A stretch of 64,000 nt of DNA, taken from positions 1 through 64,000 of the forward strand of contig CAJNDT010000007.1 of assembly GCA_905221615.1 (NCBI GenBank). The letters are read 5' to 3'. The number at the start of each line of letters is the position of its first letter. Position 1 is the first letter of the stretch. A program made the position numbers and the translations under genes. This DNA is from Symbiodinium sp. CCMP2592. Lineage: Eukaryota > Sar > Dinophyceae > Suessiales > Symbiodiniaceae. Of this stretch, positions 20,372 through 30,648 are shown piece after piece. A model generated the notes under the pieces. It saw only the letters and a program-made list of their open reading frames with translations, made no database searches and was not told the origin of the DNA.

Positions 20372-22654
20372 TCAGCGCTTCCCAATCCGCACACAAGCGC
20401 GACACCTCCGGAAACTCATATGTGCTTGCGCCGCTTGAACCATGACCTCTGAGGTCCTTCCGCATGTGGCGATTAGATTTCCACCTCCAGACACAAATTT
20501 CAAGAGGTGAAGGGTCCTGGTCCTGGAATTGGCCACACAGTCGGCGGCATCCCACTGCTCGATTTCCAGGCGGGGCGCTTTGATCGGCGCAATTGACTCG
20601 GACGACGAGTCGGAGTCGTCTTGTGACTCGGAATCGCTGCTTTCGCTGCTACTTGAAGAATGCTGCCCCTCGGACTCAGCCCGCTCGGACGCTGAATCAT
20701 TGATGATTTCAACCTTCGCCTTGACAGCCGCCCTGAATTCGGGCGCTTGTGGCACCACAGTTGGTGCTGGGGGATCTGTAAAGTACAAGGCTCGGGCAGC
20801 ATCTGGGTGGAACGATCCTGCGGCCACTGCTTGGCACATAGGCTCAAGAGCCCTAACAGCTTTCAAGGCTTCCTCCTTAGCATAGACGGGCACGCTTCCT
20901 TTGACACACTTACTGTGACGCCCAAGCAAAGCCAAAATCCCGTCATCAAGACAAAACTTGGAGCCCCAATCAAGCAGGGTTCTCTTCAACGAGTGAGATG
21001 TGACCATTGACACATCTGACCCAGCCCGCTCAAGGACCATTTTCAACATGGTTGCGCACTCCGACGACCTTAGGCTTCGTCGACCTGGGGCAGCATCACC
21101 GGGCCTAAAGGGCCTGAAGAGGCCCGCGCCGACAGTCCCATCCAAGGTGAGGCCCACGCGCTCAAATACATCAGTAGCCAACCCCAGCCAGTCGCCTTTC
21201 ACGATGCCCTTACTTGAAACTATAACCGGCAACAAATCATTTTTCTTTGCAATGGTTTGTGCCGTCTTATGGAATCTGAGGCGGATCTCCAGGTATCCGC
21301 TGCACTGGCGATCAAAGTCTGCTATCACTTCTTCTACAAGAACCAAATCGCTGTGTCTGGCTCTTGCGTAGAGTGCAAGAAGAAGGTAGGCACAGATGGC
21401 TCGGTCCCAGATTGGTGCACTCTCGTCCTCTAGCACGCCATGCATGAAGCGAACCTCTGACACCTTGAGAGGCCGGGCTCGGTTGGTCGCCTTCTTTTTG
21501 ACACCCAGCTGGGCACTGAGGCCCAGAATTCTACGGCTCGCAAGAACCTCGGACACACTCAGCCCCAGAACGAAGTTCGCAAAGCGCAAAGCTGAAATGA
21601 GGGAGGCTGCACGGGTCGGAGCTGCCTTCTCTTTCTTCAAGTAAGAAATGAAGCTCCACACAGAATCCTCACAAAATGGCTTCTCGTAACCTTCCTTGTC
21701 ACACCATCTCAAGTATGCAAGGATCGCGTTGGCGCGCTTCACAACCGTGTGAGGACTACGAAGACCTACACAAGCTGATACGATGCCAAACACTTCGTCT
21801 GTTGCATCTTTGGAAGAGGCTGCTTGTGCAAGTTCAGGTGACAAACGGTCGACATCGGTGCGGCAAATGATGTGCTGCAGTTTGCACACCGCTCGGTCCA
21901 TGACCATATCACGCTCGTCGCTCGGATGTACATCCTTGAAGGATTTGAATGCCCTGCTCGCGATGTCAGCTGAAGGTATGGGAGGCTCAGGGATCTTTGG
22001 CTCCGCCGGCGGCACATGTGCTGGGACTAAGGGGCCAGGCATCTTAAGCACAAGGTTATCAAAGGGATTAGTTAAGCCCTCATCCCCAAAGATGGCTCTG
22101 AAGACTCCTCTCTCCCAAGGCAGGGCAGGAGATGCCACGGCAGTACGTGAGCGCTCATCGCCCACAGCACGAGCAATCCTACCAGGACGGACCTCTTCTC
22201 CAAAGTCTCTTTTGCTGGCACTTGGCACCAATGAAAAATGCGACTCACTCATGGCCCTAACATCTTCATACCAAGCAGTGTTTTCATCTCCCGACCCCAA
22301 AAGGGAAAGGGAAGGGGCTTGCTCATCTGGCTCGCAGAGGGATGCTAAATGGGCCTCGAAGTGATTGGGGTTAAACCCTACGGGAGGGGAAGGTGGAAAC
22401 TCGTGAGTTTGCTGCTGGACTTCGACTTCAGAGACAGGCGCTGTGAAGTCATCGGTAAACCCTTCGAAGTCACCAGTAAATCCTACAAACCCCCAGTTAT
22501 CCGCAGAAGCAGATGCAGGAGATGGATTTGCAGGAAAGGCATCCCCAAGATCGGGCACGGGTGCAAAGGGAAGGTCAGGGGGCCCAAAAGTGGCCTGCGC
22601 CGGAGGCAAGACACCGTCGAGCTGCTCGCGGGTGACACCAGCAAGTTGCTGCAA
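20372..22654 (-). CDS. tyrosine recombinase of the retrotransposon
   Basis: 760 residues. The first 220 are acidic and Pro-rich without a recognised fold. Residues 295-380 resemble a SAM-like core-binding domain (SPHTVVKRANAILAYLRW, SVWSFISYLKKEK). The catalytic domain has the expected order: first Arg in LLLALYARARHSDL (R431/R433), H554-x-x-R558 in VTSHSLKRTLLDWG, H580 in LLGRHSK and the nucleophile Tyr591 in VPVYAKEEA. It would cut and join the circular cDNA at its target through a covalent 3'-phosphotyrosine link. A Ser/Asp/Glu-rich tail follows (SSSSSESSDSESQDDSDSSS). The frame is intact and has all catalytic residues, so this could be an active copy. Confidence 0.9.
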   Translation of the reverse strand: MQQLAGVTREQLDGVLPPAQATFGPPDLPFAPVPDLGDAFPANPSPASASADNWGFVGFTGDFEGFTDDFTAPVSEVEVQQQTHEFPPSPPVGFNPNHFEAHLASLCEPDEQAPSLSLLGSGDENTAWYEDVRAMSESHFSLVPSASKRDFGEEVRPGRIARAVGDERSRTAVASPALPWERGVFRAIFGDEGLTNPFDNLVLKMPGPLVPAHVPPAEPKIPEPPIPSADIASRAFKSFKDVHPSDERDMVMDRAVCKLQHIICRTDVDRLSPELAQAASSKDATDEVFGIVSACVGLRSPHTVVKRANAILAYLRWCDKEGYEKPFCEDSVWSFISYLKKEKAAPTRAASLISALRFANFVLGLSVSEVLASRRILGLSAQLGVKKKATNRARPLKVSEVRFMHGVLEDESAPIWDRAICAYLLLALYARARHSDLVLVEEVIADFDRQCSGYLEIRLRFHKTAQTIAKKNDLLPVIVSSKGIVKGDWLGLATDVFERVGLTLDGTVGAGLFRPFRPGDAAPGRRSLRSSECATMLKMVLERAGSDVSMVTSHSLKRTLLDWGSKFCLDDGILALLGRHSKCVKGSVPVYAKEEALKAVRALEPMCQAVAAGSFHPDAARALYFTDPPAPTVVPQAPEFRAAVKAKVEIINDSASERAESEGQHSSSSSESSDSESQDDSDSSSESIAPIKAPRLEIEQWDAADCVANSRTRTLHLLKFVSGGGNLIATCGRTSEVMVQAAQAHMSFRRCRACVRIGKR

Positions 22655-22681
22655 GATGCTGGCACTAAAGGTATTCAGGGC

Positions 22682-22981
22682 TTAATCTGAGGCAGACTGC
22701 ACGCCAGGCTCAAGAAATACCCGACAGGCAGCCCTCAAGCTCTGAATGATCCCTTCGAGCCACGAGAGACGTTGGTGGTGGCCGGTCTGGTTCACCCAGG
22801 CACGAGCAAGGGACTCTTCCAAAGCTTGCAATGCTGACCTGAGAGTTTGGATTTCAGCACGGAGGGCGTTGACCTCCAATTGGAGTTCGTAAATGTGCTG
22901 ACTGTGGAGCTCGCGGGTGCTGGTAGAGCTGTCCTCGGAACGGCCTGAAGAACCGGCGGCGAGGGCGTCGCCGAAGTCCAT
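22682..22981 (-). CDS. small coiled-coil ORF at the 5' end of the YR retrotransposon
   Basis: 99-residue frame starting 14 bp inside the alpha1 repeat. Residues 28-62 form a leucine-zipper-like coiled coil (YELQLEVNALRAEIQTLRSA, then LQALEESLARAW). It ends 27 bp before the recombinase start, in the same orientation. Function is unknown; multimerisation of the element's particles is a guess. The alternative frame over 22792-23154 reads into the repeat and is a shadow. Confidence 0.5.
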   Translation of the reverse strand: MDFGDALAAGSSGRSEDSSTSTRELHSQHIYELQLEVNALRAEIQTLRSALQALEESLARAWVNQTGHHQRLSWLEGIIQSLRAACRVFLEPGVQSASD

Positions 22982-22994
22982 GGGACGACCCGGC

Positions 22995-23265
22995 GAAAGA
23001 AAAATTTCTGCAACCTTACATGTGCAAGACTTGTGGCTTGTTCAGTGAAGTCCAGCATAGTGTCACTGACGTTTATGCAAAACCGGCTTCGAGATGCCTT
23101 GAGATGACGAGCGCGGGTGACAGAAGATGCAATATAGCAACACTCGGCGCTCACACAACAGAAAACTTTTGGCAGCCATTTTCTTTAAAAATCCAGGCCC
23201 GATTTTTCAAGAAAATTCACGCTCAAGATATTAAGGGACTATCAGCGCTCGCACTGACGGCCTCC
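22995..23265 (-). repeat. alpha1 terminal repeat (5' end) of the YR retrotransposon
   Basis: 271 bp matching 14566-14836 throughout. It is the likely promoter-bearing end for the minus-strand transcript. It contains the 14-mer GCTCAAGATATTAA about 30 bp from its outer end. Confidence 0.92.
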
Positions 23266-23794
23266 GTTATCCTTCCTCCGTTTGTGCCCGTGTTTCAAAC
23301 TTTCGAACGTTGAGAAGCTCAAATTTCCACTTTTCAGCTTTCTTCGAAAACAAAGCAAAGAATTTTCAAAACTCTCCCAGAACAATTAAAGCTATTAGAG
23401 GCAAGCCTCATGTGTCTTATTTTCCTTGGAGCTTTGCTCTAATTATTTCGTATCGGATATTCCAATCATATTGTTCCCAAAGCTATATGGGAAAACAGAA
23501 TCATAAACATAAGAAAATTGCTCAACCTGCCACACGCTTCTTCCTTCCTGCAAAGCCGGAAGGAGAAGTCGTGACATCTCCGCACTGATCGAAGCGAACA
23601 CGATGGATCGCCAAAGAACACTCCATTCACTTAAAGAGATCAATCGTGGCATTGCCACAATCGAACAACGAGGCGACACTCTGCACACTCGCTCCTTTGC
23701 TTGCAAAGTTGCCTTAGCACGAGAATTGGATTATTTGCACTCGGAACACAGCTGAACCAAGGCAGCATCGCATTAGAGTCGCAACTTTCAAAAA
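23266..23794. other. no gene seen; AT-rich flank
   Basis: Immediately outside the YR element, AT-rich with short unsupported ORFs. Confidence 0.4.
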
Positions 23795-24263
23795 TCAACA
23801 AGAGCTGCCTCCACAAATGGTCTTCGGACAATGAGCCTTTTGCCTCAAGGTCTTCATGAGCACGCCGGCCTGGTAAATGAGGTCGTCGGAGACCTGCGCG
23901 TGCTCTTGATCGCCAAGCAGGATGTCGAAGCCGGCGTCGCCCAAGATGCGCACCCTCTGGACGTCGTCGCTCTCCTCGGAGTCCTCGGAGTCTGCCTCGG
24001 CGGAGTCCGTGGGTGCCTCGGCCTCGGCGGGCTCCGTGGCGGCGGCAGACTCCGTGCTTCGGCGGCAGGCTCCAGGATCTTCTCGGGGGCAGCAGCGGCG
24101 GCGGGCTCCATGGGTGCCTCGGCGGGCTCCTCGGCGGCGGCGGGGGCTGCTGCGCGCAAGTGCTCACCTGGAGCGGTGCTCCGGCTTGATAACGGTTGAG
24201 GAACTGGCACCCTTTTTTTTGGCTTGACTGGGCCTCGTCGACTACGAATGTAGCTCTCGGTCC
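23795..24263 (-). CDS. 3' part of an acidic, Ala/Glu-rich protein gene
   Basis: A minus-strand exon begins after an acceptor (TTGTTTGTAG, exon from 24263) and reads GTESYIRSRRGPVKPKKRV. An Ala/Pro/Glu-rich low-complexity stretch follows. From about 24065 the coding text is in another frame (ESAATEPAEAEAPTDSAEA, SEDSEESDDVQRVRILGDAG, DILLGDQEHAQVSDDLIYQA, then GVLMKTL) and ends with TGA at 23795-23797. Either a small intron (a GTGAGC site is present at about 24157) or an indel joins the two. The basic-then-acidic composition resembles a nuclear or scaffold protein, but no domain is recognised. A paralogous exon start lies at 36865. Confidence 0.4.
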
Positions 24264-24394
24264 CTACAAACAAGCAAAACTACAATCCAAACATCAAACT
24301 ACGACAAAGCGGTGAAACAGTAAGCGAAGCTCTACGGAGGGCTGCGGCGCACAGGCTTTGCCGGTGTTAGCCGTTCAGCACAAACTACGGAGCC

Positions 24395-24441
24395 TCAGCG
24401 ACCGGTCAGGAGCAACAATGAGCCGTCGCTCAGAGCTGCCC
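24395..24441 (+). repeat. 46-bp conserved repeat with A-rich tail (left copy)
   Basis: It begins TCAGCGACCGGTCAGGAGCA and ends GCTCAGAGCTGCC, followed by CAAAACAACA. It is nearly identical to 36494-36540 in the same orientation. The two copies bracket the hydrolase-helicase region. Confidence 0.75.
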
Positions 24442-25828
24442 AAAACAACAGGTGGAGCCAAGTCCAGGCTCCGGCTGCCGTTCTAGTCTCGCCAGACAAC
24501 GGACAACCCCTGTGTTTTGTTCCATCACGATCGAGCACACCAAGTCCAAAAGTCCAAGGCCCACTGCATGCGAGGGTGGCTTCCAGATAAGGAGTGCGAA
24601 GACCGGTGCCGCAGGCAAGCAACCCGCTTAAGCGACCGCCGTCATAGGTCACTGGTAACCTGCGTGGGCCACACCCCACGGTCATGCCGGCGACCTACAA
24701 AGACAAAGTGGCTCGACCACGAATCGCTATCGCGCAAGGCTAGCCGCCGGCAGAATCGACTCAATGTCCCACGCCGTGAGCTGGAACACTGGGTCAGCCG
24801 CCAAGACAGGCAGAGATCGCCAAAACGGACATTGACGTGCAGATCACACGCTTCCACAGCATCGTCAAAACCATTGTGGCGGCCATGGCTGCACCTGAAG
24901 AGACCAGTCAGAGGTGGGAACTGACATGATGGACAGGTGAAGGGGCGAGCGACGTATGTCGCAGGCATGCGGCGTAGCTTAGGGGCACACGCCCGCATGT
25001 GGCTGAGGGCGCGTGAGTGCAACTGGCGGAACCAAGTGCGGTGCGGTACTGTCCGCGGTACAGAATGGGGTCATGAAGGCCTGGTAGCGACTACACGGGC
25101 AGCGTCGTGCCGGGGGTGGCGTTCTCCGCTCCGTCAGAACGAAACTGCACCCCGCCCAGCGGATCCGCCACCCTCAAGAACGACACAGTTGACCCCACTC
25201 AATGCAGCCAGGACCAAGGCGAACGTGACAACGACGGGTCGATGTCCGCCAAGGAGATCAACCCAGCGGCCAGGGCCACGTAAGCTGTGGCCCAAAAGGC
25301 GAAGTCTCAGCAGCCCCTATGTATCGTCCCGTCTCGTACGTGCACTCGAGAGCCCAGGTCCGAGCTCAAAGCGAAGGTGCATCACTTGTAGCAAGGGCAT
25401 TTGACCTGGCGGGTGAAAATGACCTCAACGACGTATGTCGTCGGCCGCAACGGCTGCCAGAGGGGGGAAAGCGATCACAGACAGAGATGAACCGCCAAAC
25501 CCCATTTGTTCCGTCACGACCAGAGCCCAAGATCCAAAATTCCAAAGCCCACTGGCAATCGTGGCAAGCATCCGAAAAGCGGTGCAATGGTGGCGCGGGC
25601 CTGCCTGTCCACGCTGTTTGAGCCCAACCTCGGCGAAGCAGAGCTAAAGCCGTGTAGAGCCCAATTGCCGCTTGCTCTAGGGAGAGGAACAGACGCAACG
25701 ACGTATGTCGTTGGTCACAATAGCGGCTGATGATGACAGATGGTCAACTAGAAGAGCCAGCTGCTGCAGAGCGCGGCCAGCTGTCGAGCAGGCGCTGCAT
25801 GTCACGACCGCTCGAAGGAAAGTGACGC
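24442..25828. other. flank of the hydrolase-helicase region with diverged short repeats
   Basis: Two diverged copies of a roughly 60-bp segment are seen near 24515-24570 and 25505-25560 (TTTGTTCC.TCACGA, then CCAAA.TCCAA.GCCCACTG). The near-palindrome GACGTATGTC occurs at about 24949, 25429 and 25697. A minus-strand frame over 24642-25022 reads CPSCQFPPLTGLFRCSHGRH and could be a small exon with a zinc-finger-like Cys/His pattern. Nothing else is supported. Confidence 0.4.
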
Positions 25829-27905
25829 TCATGTAAGAGGTAGGAGCAGCTGGTAATTTCGCTCCCGATAGATTTCCACCCTTTTGAAGGAGTATTGGTG
25901 AGAATCCTGGTCGGGGGCATGCAGATGTGGCATCAGCTCGGTGGATACACATGGGAATTGGAGGCCAGGGCCAAGGCCCCCGTCCCTGAGGAACTCGTCG
26001 GCCGCTGCCTTCCAGCTTTCCTGCGCCCAGGGATGCCCCAACCTGACCCAGGGACGCTCGCCACCCGGCAGCTCCTGCGCCTGATTCTCCTCCCGGGCGA
26101 CCAACCGGTGAAGGAGGACCATCGCTTTGCCGTCAAGTGCGTCGAAGTGCGCGAAGCGCCATAAGCGAGCTGGAAAGTAAAAGTCCTTCTTTTGTGGCCC
26201 ACGTATCCAATAAGCCACGACCGCCCGGAGATCCCATCCATCAGAGGTAGCAGCAGCACGCAGGCGCCACAGTGCACTATTCAACAGGCCCGCCGCCTGA
26301 ATCGAAAGAGAGGGCTGTGCTTGCAGACCCAGTGGGATGTCCGCAAGCGGAAAGAGCAGACGAAAAGTGCCCCGATACGCTCCCGGATACGTAAACATTC
26401 GCGGATCGAACTCGCCGCGTCTGGCTGGAAGGAGTCCACTCTCGAAACACGCCATCAGCCGGTCAGCAATGGCAATTTGGGGCTGGCCCACGAGGGAAGC
26501 CGGCACCTCACATTTGATTCGCACCTCAATGTGTTGTCCGTCACGAGACGGAGTAACGTTGATGAGCTGCAAAAGTGGAGCAGCCGCAGGGTCGTCTGCT
26601 AATGCCCGTGTGACATAAAGCAGCATCTGCACTAGCAATAACACACCACAGTGAAGCAGCGGGGTCCCTTGGTTCGAGTCAAGGCTCGTGCCGCCATCCT
26701 CCGTAGCCCGCCGATGGCTGGATCCGGGGCCACGTCGGCTGCCTGCCGGCAGATGCCCTCGCTTGGGAGCCAAGGACATTTGCACCAAGCTGCCGTCCCG
26801 AACTGGGGACTTCCGTCCTTCCAAGGCACAGGGGAGCAACCCTTTGAGCCCTGCAAGTTCATCCAAAAGCAGCCACCACCAAATCTCCGCCGAGCGAGCT
26901 CATACCAGGACAGGTCGAAGACTCGCCCTTCAGGTAGGCGCATAACTGGGTCGCAAAACTGTGCGAGTGCGACGGATACTGCCAGCATGGGTGTCAGACA
27001 GACGCGAAATGCTTCACCGTCAGTGCAGCGCCGTAGCATGAATGCCCGGTCAGCAAAATCAACCACCTTCGCCCCGAAGTTCTGCGGGCTGAGTTTGACT
27101 TCACACGCAGGCAGGGACAGGGGGAGGGAAAGCAAGGTAAGGCAATCGACGGGGTTGGGCAGCAGATGTTGTAGCGCACTAGCGCAGTCCACTCCCTCCA
27201 CAGGCCTTTGTTGCCTGCCCCGGGCTTGGTAGCGCCGAGAGTATCATGCTGCTCCTCGAAGTCGTCCTCGTCATCTGCTGGGACACACCGGCTGGCAATG
27301 GCTGTAACTCCAGGCACCAAGCGACTAGGAGGGGTCTCCACAGCATTCAACAGGGCCGCCATACGCTGGCTCCATGTAGCCCTAGGGGCAACAGGAAGGG
27401 AGGCAGCGCAACTCTGACTACGCAGCTCCGCGGTAAACGCAGGATCCTCCTTTGCAGATGCGCCTGCCTCCGGGTCCGAGCGAACCTTTCCCGTCCGGTC
27501 ATAAAGGGCACGTGGCAGGCCCGCAGTAGCGACCGGTGGCAACATAACGGTTGCGGAGCTAGAGTGGCGCAACTGTGACGACAACAAGCGCTGCAATCTT
27601 CCCAGCAGAGTCGTGTTAACATTATCCGAAGCGATGGAATAAAGGTAGATACGGTAGAACGTCCCCGGCACGGCGGCCACCAGAGATTCCGCGGAATCTG
27701 TTTGACCTCGACACACGGTCGCAGGCGGGTCAAAATACACGTGCTCCCCTATTAAGGACCAATGGTAAGTAGAACGGAGCGCACTGTATAATCTTTTGGG
27801 AGGAGGCACGCCCACCCCCTTGTGCTCTCGAAGAAGGTGGAGACCAAAACGTGGCGGTTCGGTAAACTCCAGTAGTCCGAAGACTGGGCGGTCGGTGTCA
27901 ATCAC
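25829..27905 (-). pseudogene. C-terminal part of the hydrolase-helicase gene, unrecognised domain
   Basis: Minus-strand frames 27905-26994, 27201-26632 and 26866-25829 overlap in different phases and read as one protein interrupted by shifts. Coding text includes VFGLLEFTEPPRFGLHLLRE, GTFYRIYLYSIASDNVNTTL, FDPRMFTYPGAYRGTFRLLF and RVEIYRERNYQLLLPLT. No motif is recognised. Its position directly after the helicase, on the same strand and with similar base composition, makes it the C-terminal extension of the same gene. The number of frame changes indicates decay or many small introns. Confidence 0.45.
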
Positions 27906-28090
27906 CGGATAAAACGGGCGTGCCGTGATGGATCGGCCACTGAGTCCGCGCTGTGCTCAAGTCCACACCCCGAAGGAGTAGCTGGACCGGGTAGCCGTCC
28001 TTGCCGCAATGTGCAGCGACCGCTGTGGCATCACAGATCGGCGGAATGCGGTTCACCGACCACCGGTCATAGAATTCACGGGCAGTCTCC

Positions 28091-30047
28091 CTATCCTCGC
28101 GCGGCGGGTTTTGAAGTCCAAGCCGAGCTAGCCCGTAGGCCTGGTAGAGCTCCTCCCAGAGGACGTGAGTGTGATGCATGAAGCTCTAAAGCCGCAACGA
28201 TGCCCCACCAATGGGAAGGGGAGGCAATGATCAACGGGCCTGTGGGCCGCGAGCTGCCTGCCGTGAGGCATTGGCGGGCGTCCTCTCCAGACATGGTAAA
28301 GCGCCCAGCCTTGTCAATAAGGCAGATGTCAACCGCACCCGTGGTTCCAGCACACACCGTGGTGGTGAATAGGTCAACAAAGGCGCCCAATTCATTGTGA
28401 TGGTTATAAAGGAAGGTGAAGAGAGATGCAGCCTGCTCCACAGTGGCTAGCCGTCCCGGGGGAGGGAGCTCCGGCAATCGTTGCGCAATGAACTCAGCGA
28501 AGGAGGTGCCCTCTGCGGCAACCCTGTGTGCGTCACCAGTGTCGGCATTGGCCGGGCGCGCGTTACTGAGGCCGAGACCATGCTTCAGGGAGTCAAAGAC
28601 CCGGTGGTCGGCGTGACGACCGTTATTTTCCGGCCTGCCTGAACCGCAAACCGATGTCCGCACACATTGTAAGCCAAAACCAACAGGACACAAAACCACT
28701 CCACCAAGCTCCCTTGGTGTGTGGCCGAAGACGCCTGCTTCGGCAGCCGAACGAAATAAACTCCCGGCTGATGAAAGCCATCGGCCGTGATTCGTTGCAG
28801 CCTCCGCGCGGGGGTGTCCGCCGCCAATTCACCAATCGTAATCGGACACGGAGAGGAGTCAGTGGCCTCGTGCAAGACATTGGACTGCGGATACCGCACG
28901 GCGGTGCTGAGCAGGTAAAGGTCGGCGAGCAATCGCGTGGAGGCGACCAGGGCTAAGTTCAAGCAGACCCCATTGATATGTGGGCACACCCGATCTCCCA
29001 CCCTCGTGACACCGGAATATGGGATGAAGTAGGTAAGCCCTTCTCGGGTAACCCGGCAGCCGCGGAGGTCCCGAAGATCCGAGTCGAGGCCAACCTCTAC
29101 TTCGCCTTCAACTCCAAAAGACACTCCGACAACTTCCGGCATACAGTGAGGCTGGTGCCCTGGGGTGGCTCAGCGCCCTGATGGCCATTGTGGCGGTGTC
29201 TGAGGCTAGACCACTGAACTGTGTGTAGCGGCCCATCCGGGGAGGTAGAGTGCACCAAGCCACGCAGTGCATCGGCTAGCCGCCCCGGGGAGACGGGTTA
29301 AGGAGCAAGCTGAGCAATACCACGGATGCCAACTGGCTTGGCGATGAGGCGGGCCAGTGTACGCAGTTGCACCTCACCTTTGCCACCTCCAGCGGGCTGT
29401 CGGGGGTCACCTGTGCGAATGACAAGCTGGCGCTCAGCATTGGCCAGAATGGCAGCGTAGGAAGGCTGCCCCTCCTGTTGCCCCTCGTCGATCACAATGA
29501 CGTGCGCATTGTTGAGGAAACTCTTTACTTCACTGTAGGAGGCATAGCGGAGCTGAAGCGCGGCTGACCCCTGTGTGAGCAGTAGCATGTGGGCGCTACT
29601 GACCGAAGGTGAAGCATGACGCGCACTGTGCCCCTTCACCCCAGGCTGGGTCGTGGCGACGTCCCCAAGCCCTTCCGCTGCTTCCGTGAAGGGCACGTGG
29701 TCGAAGCACGTGTCGATCATTTCAGCATCGCCAGAGACCCTCCGTACGACTATGAGCGGGCGCAACCATTCCGGGGCATCAGCCAAGAGGTTGGAAGCGA
29801 TACGCACGACTGCGATGAGCGCAGAATGCTGCTGAGCTGTCCAAAACACTGTTTGCTCCAACACAGCGTCCATGCAGACCAGTGCACACCAGAGGGAGAA
29901 GGTCTTGGATGAGCCTGCGCAGCCCAAAATGCCCAGCGAGCTGCGTTCGGTGGCGCGGGCGGCCAGGATGGCCGAGATGTGCCCAATAAGAAGGCCGTCC
30001 GGACTGGCGAGCAACTCATCGATGTGTCGACAAAAGGTCTGTCCCAT
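28091..30047 (-). pseudogene. UPF1-like SF1 helicase domain, in several frames
   Basis: The helicase motifs follow in order on the minus strand. Frame 30047-29298 has motif I LGCAGSSKT (residues 41-49), motif II VIDEGQQ (186-191) and motif III RTGDPRQP (211-218). Frame 29142-28585 ends with ITVVTPTTGSL, the motif IV position. Frame 28699-28091 has FTTTVCAGTTGAVDICLID (motif V) and CLTAGSSRPTGPLIIAS (motif VI with its Arg). The set matches the SF1 superfamily, closest in style to UPF1/ZNFX1-type helicases, which unwind RNA or DNA with ATP. The phases disagree between blocks and motif V lacks its usual Gln, so the copy is probably inactive. It is continuous with the hydrolase frame upstream. 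Confidence 0.7.
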
Positions 30048-30648
30048 AAGGGCGGCTAGCGGCTAGGGCTAGGGTGTGCAACTCAGGCGGGATCAAAGTC
30101 GCAGGCAAACGCCAGTCTTTGCTGAAGGCATCCCGAGGATTAGAGCGCTCGGCCACCAGGTGGAGGGCGAGGATCCTTTTCTTGAGTGCGACAAACTGGG
30201 CCGGTGTCAAGTTCGGGGGAGCTGGGAAGTGAGGAGCTTGGGCGGCTGCCTCAACAGCTTGCAGGAAAGACAGTACAAGGTGTGCCTCAGTAGCAAAGTG
30301 GCACCTAGGCCGAGGCGCAGGTTGGGTGAACGGCCGGACGGGCATGCCAATGGCCAGGGGGACACGCGCCGCAGGCATCTTCAGTACTTGCAGAAAGACG
30401 TCCAGTGCCCCCCCAACTTTAATACACGTCACACTGCGCAAAGCGAGGTCCCAACGGCAAACATGGTCAGGTTGCGGGGAAGCCCCAAGAAAAGCGGGCC
30501 ACTGGCTGACGAGCAGGAGGGCGGCAATGGGGTTAAGGCGGTTGTGGCGGCGTTGTGCCTTACGCTGCTCGCGGGTTTTACCACTGACCTTGTCAGGAAC
30601 CACCAGCTCTACGAAGACTGCCAGGAGGTTGCCTTGACGAAACTCCAT
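30016..30648 (-). pseudogene. linker region between hydrolase and helicase domains
   Basis: A 210-residue frame bridging the two enzymes. It overlaps the helicase frame by 32 bp and the hydrolase frame by 56 bp in other phases. Readable pieces include NRLNPIAALLLVSQWPAFLG, FATEAHLVLSFLQAVEAAAQ and TPAQFVALKKRILALHLVAE, a helical text without known motifs. It is probably part of a single polyprotein. Confidence 0.45.

Larger units (their letters stand above)
14149..23265 (-). mobile_element. tyrosine-recombinase (Ngaro/PAT-like) retrotransposon with split direct repeats
   Basis: A 9117-bp element read on the minus strand. Its order is: alpha1 repeat (23265-22995), ORFs, beta1 repeat (15106-14837) joined to alpha2 repeat (14836-14566), 147 bp unique, beta2 repeat (14418-14149). 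The alpha copies (271 bp) look identical and the beta copies (270 bp) differ at about one base, so the insertion is young. This A1-ORFs-B1A2-B2 plan is the split-direct-repeat structure of PAT/Ngaro/VIPER-type elements, which replicate through a circle and insert by tyrosine recombinase, normally without target duplication; none is seen. ORFs in order: coiled-coil ORF, tyrosine recombinase, Gag with zinc fingers, and a dioxygenase-methyltransferase-RT-RNase H polyprotein in three frames. Confidence 0.9.

Noticed and set aside
20529..22690. Several plus-strand ORFs over the recombinase gene
   Set aside because: Shadows of the intact 760-residue minus-strand tyrosine recombinase.
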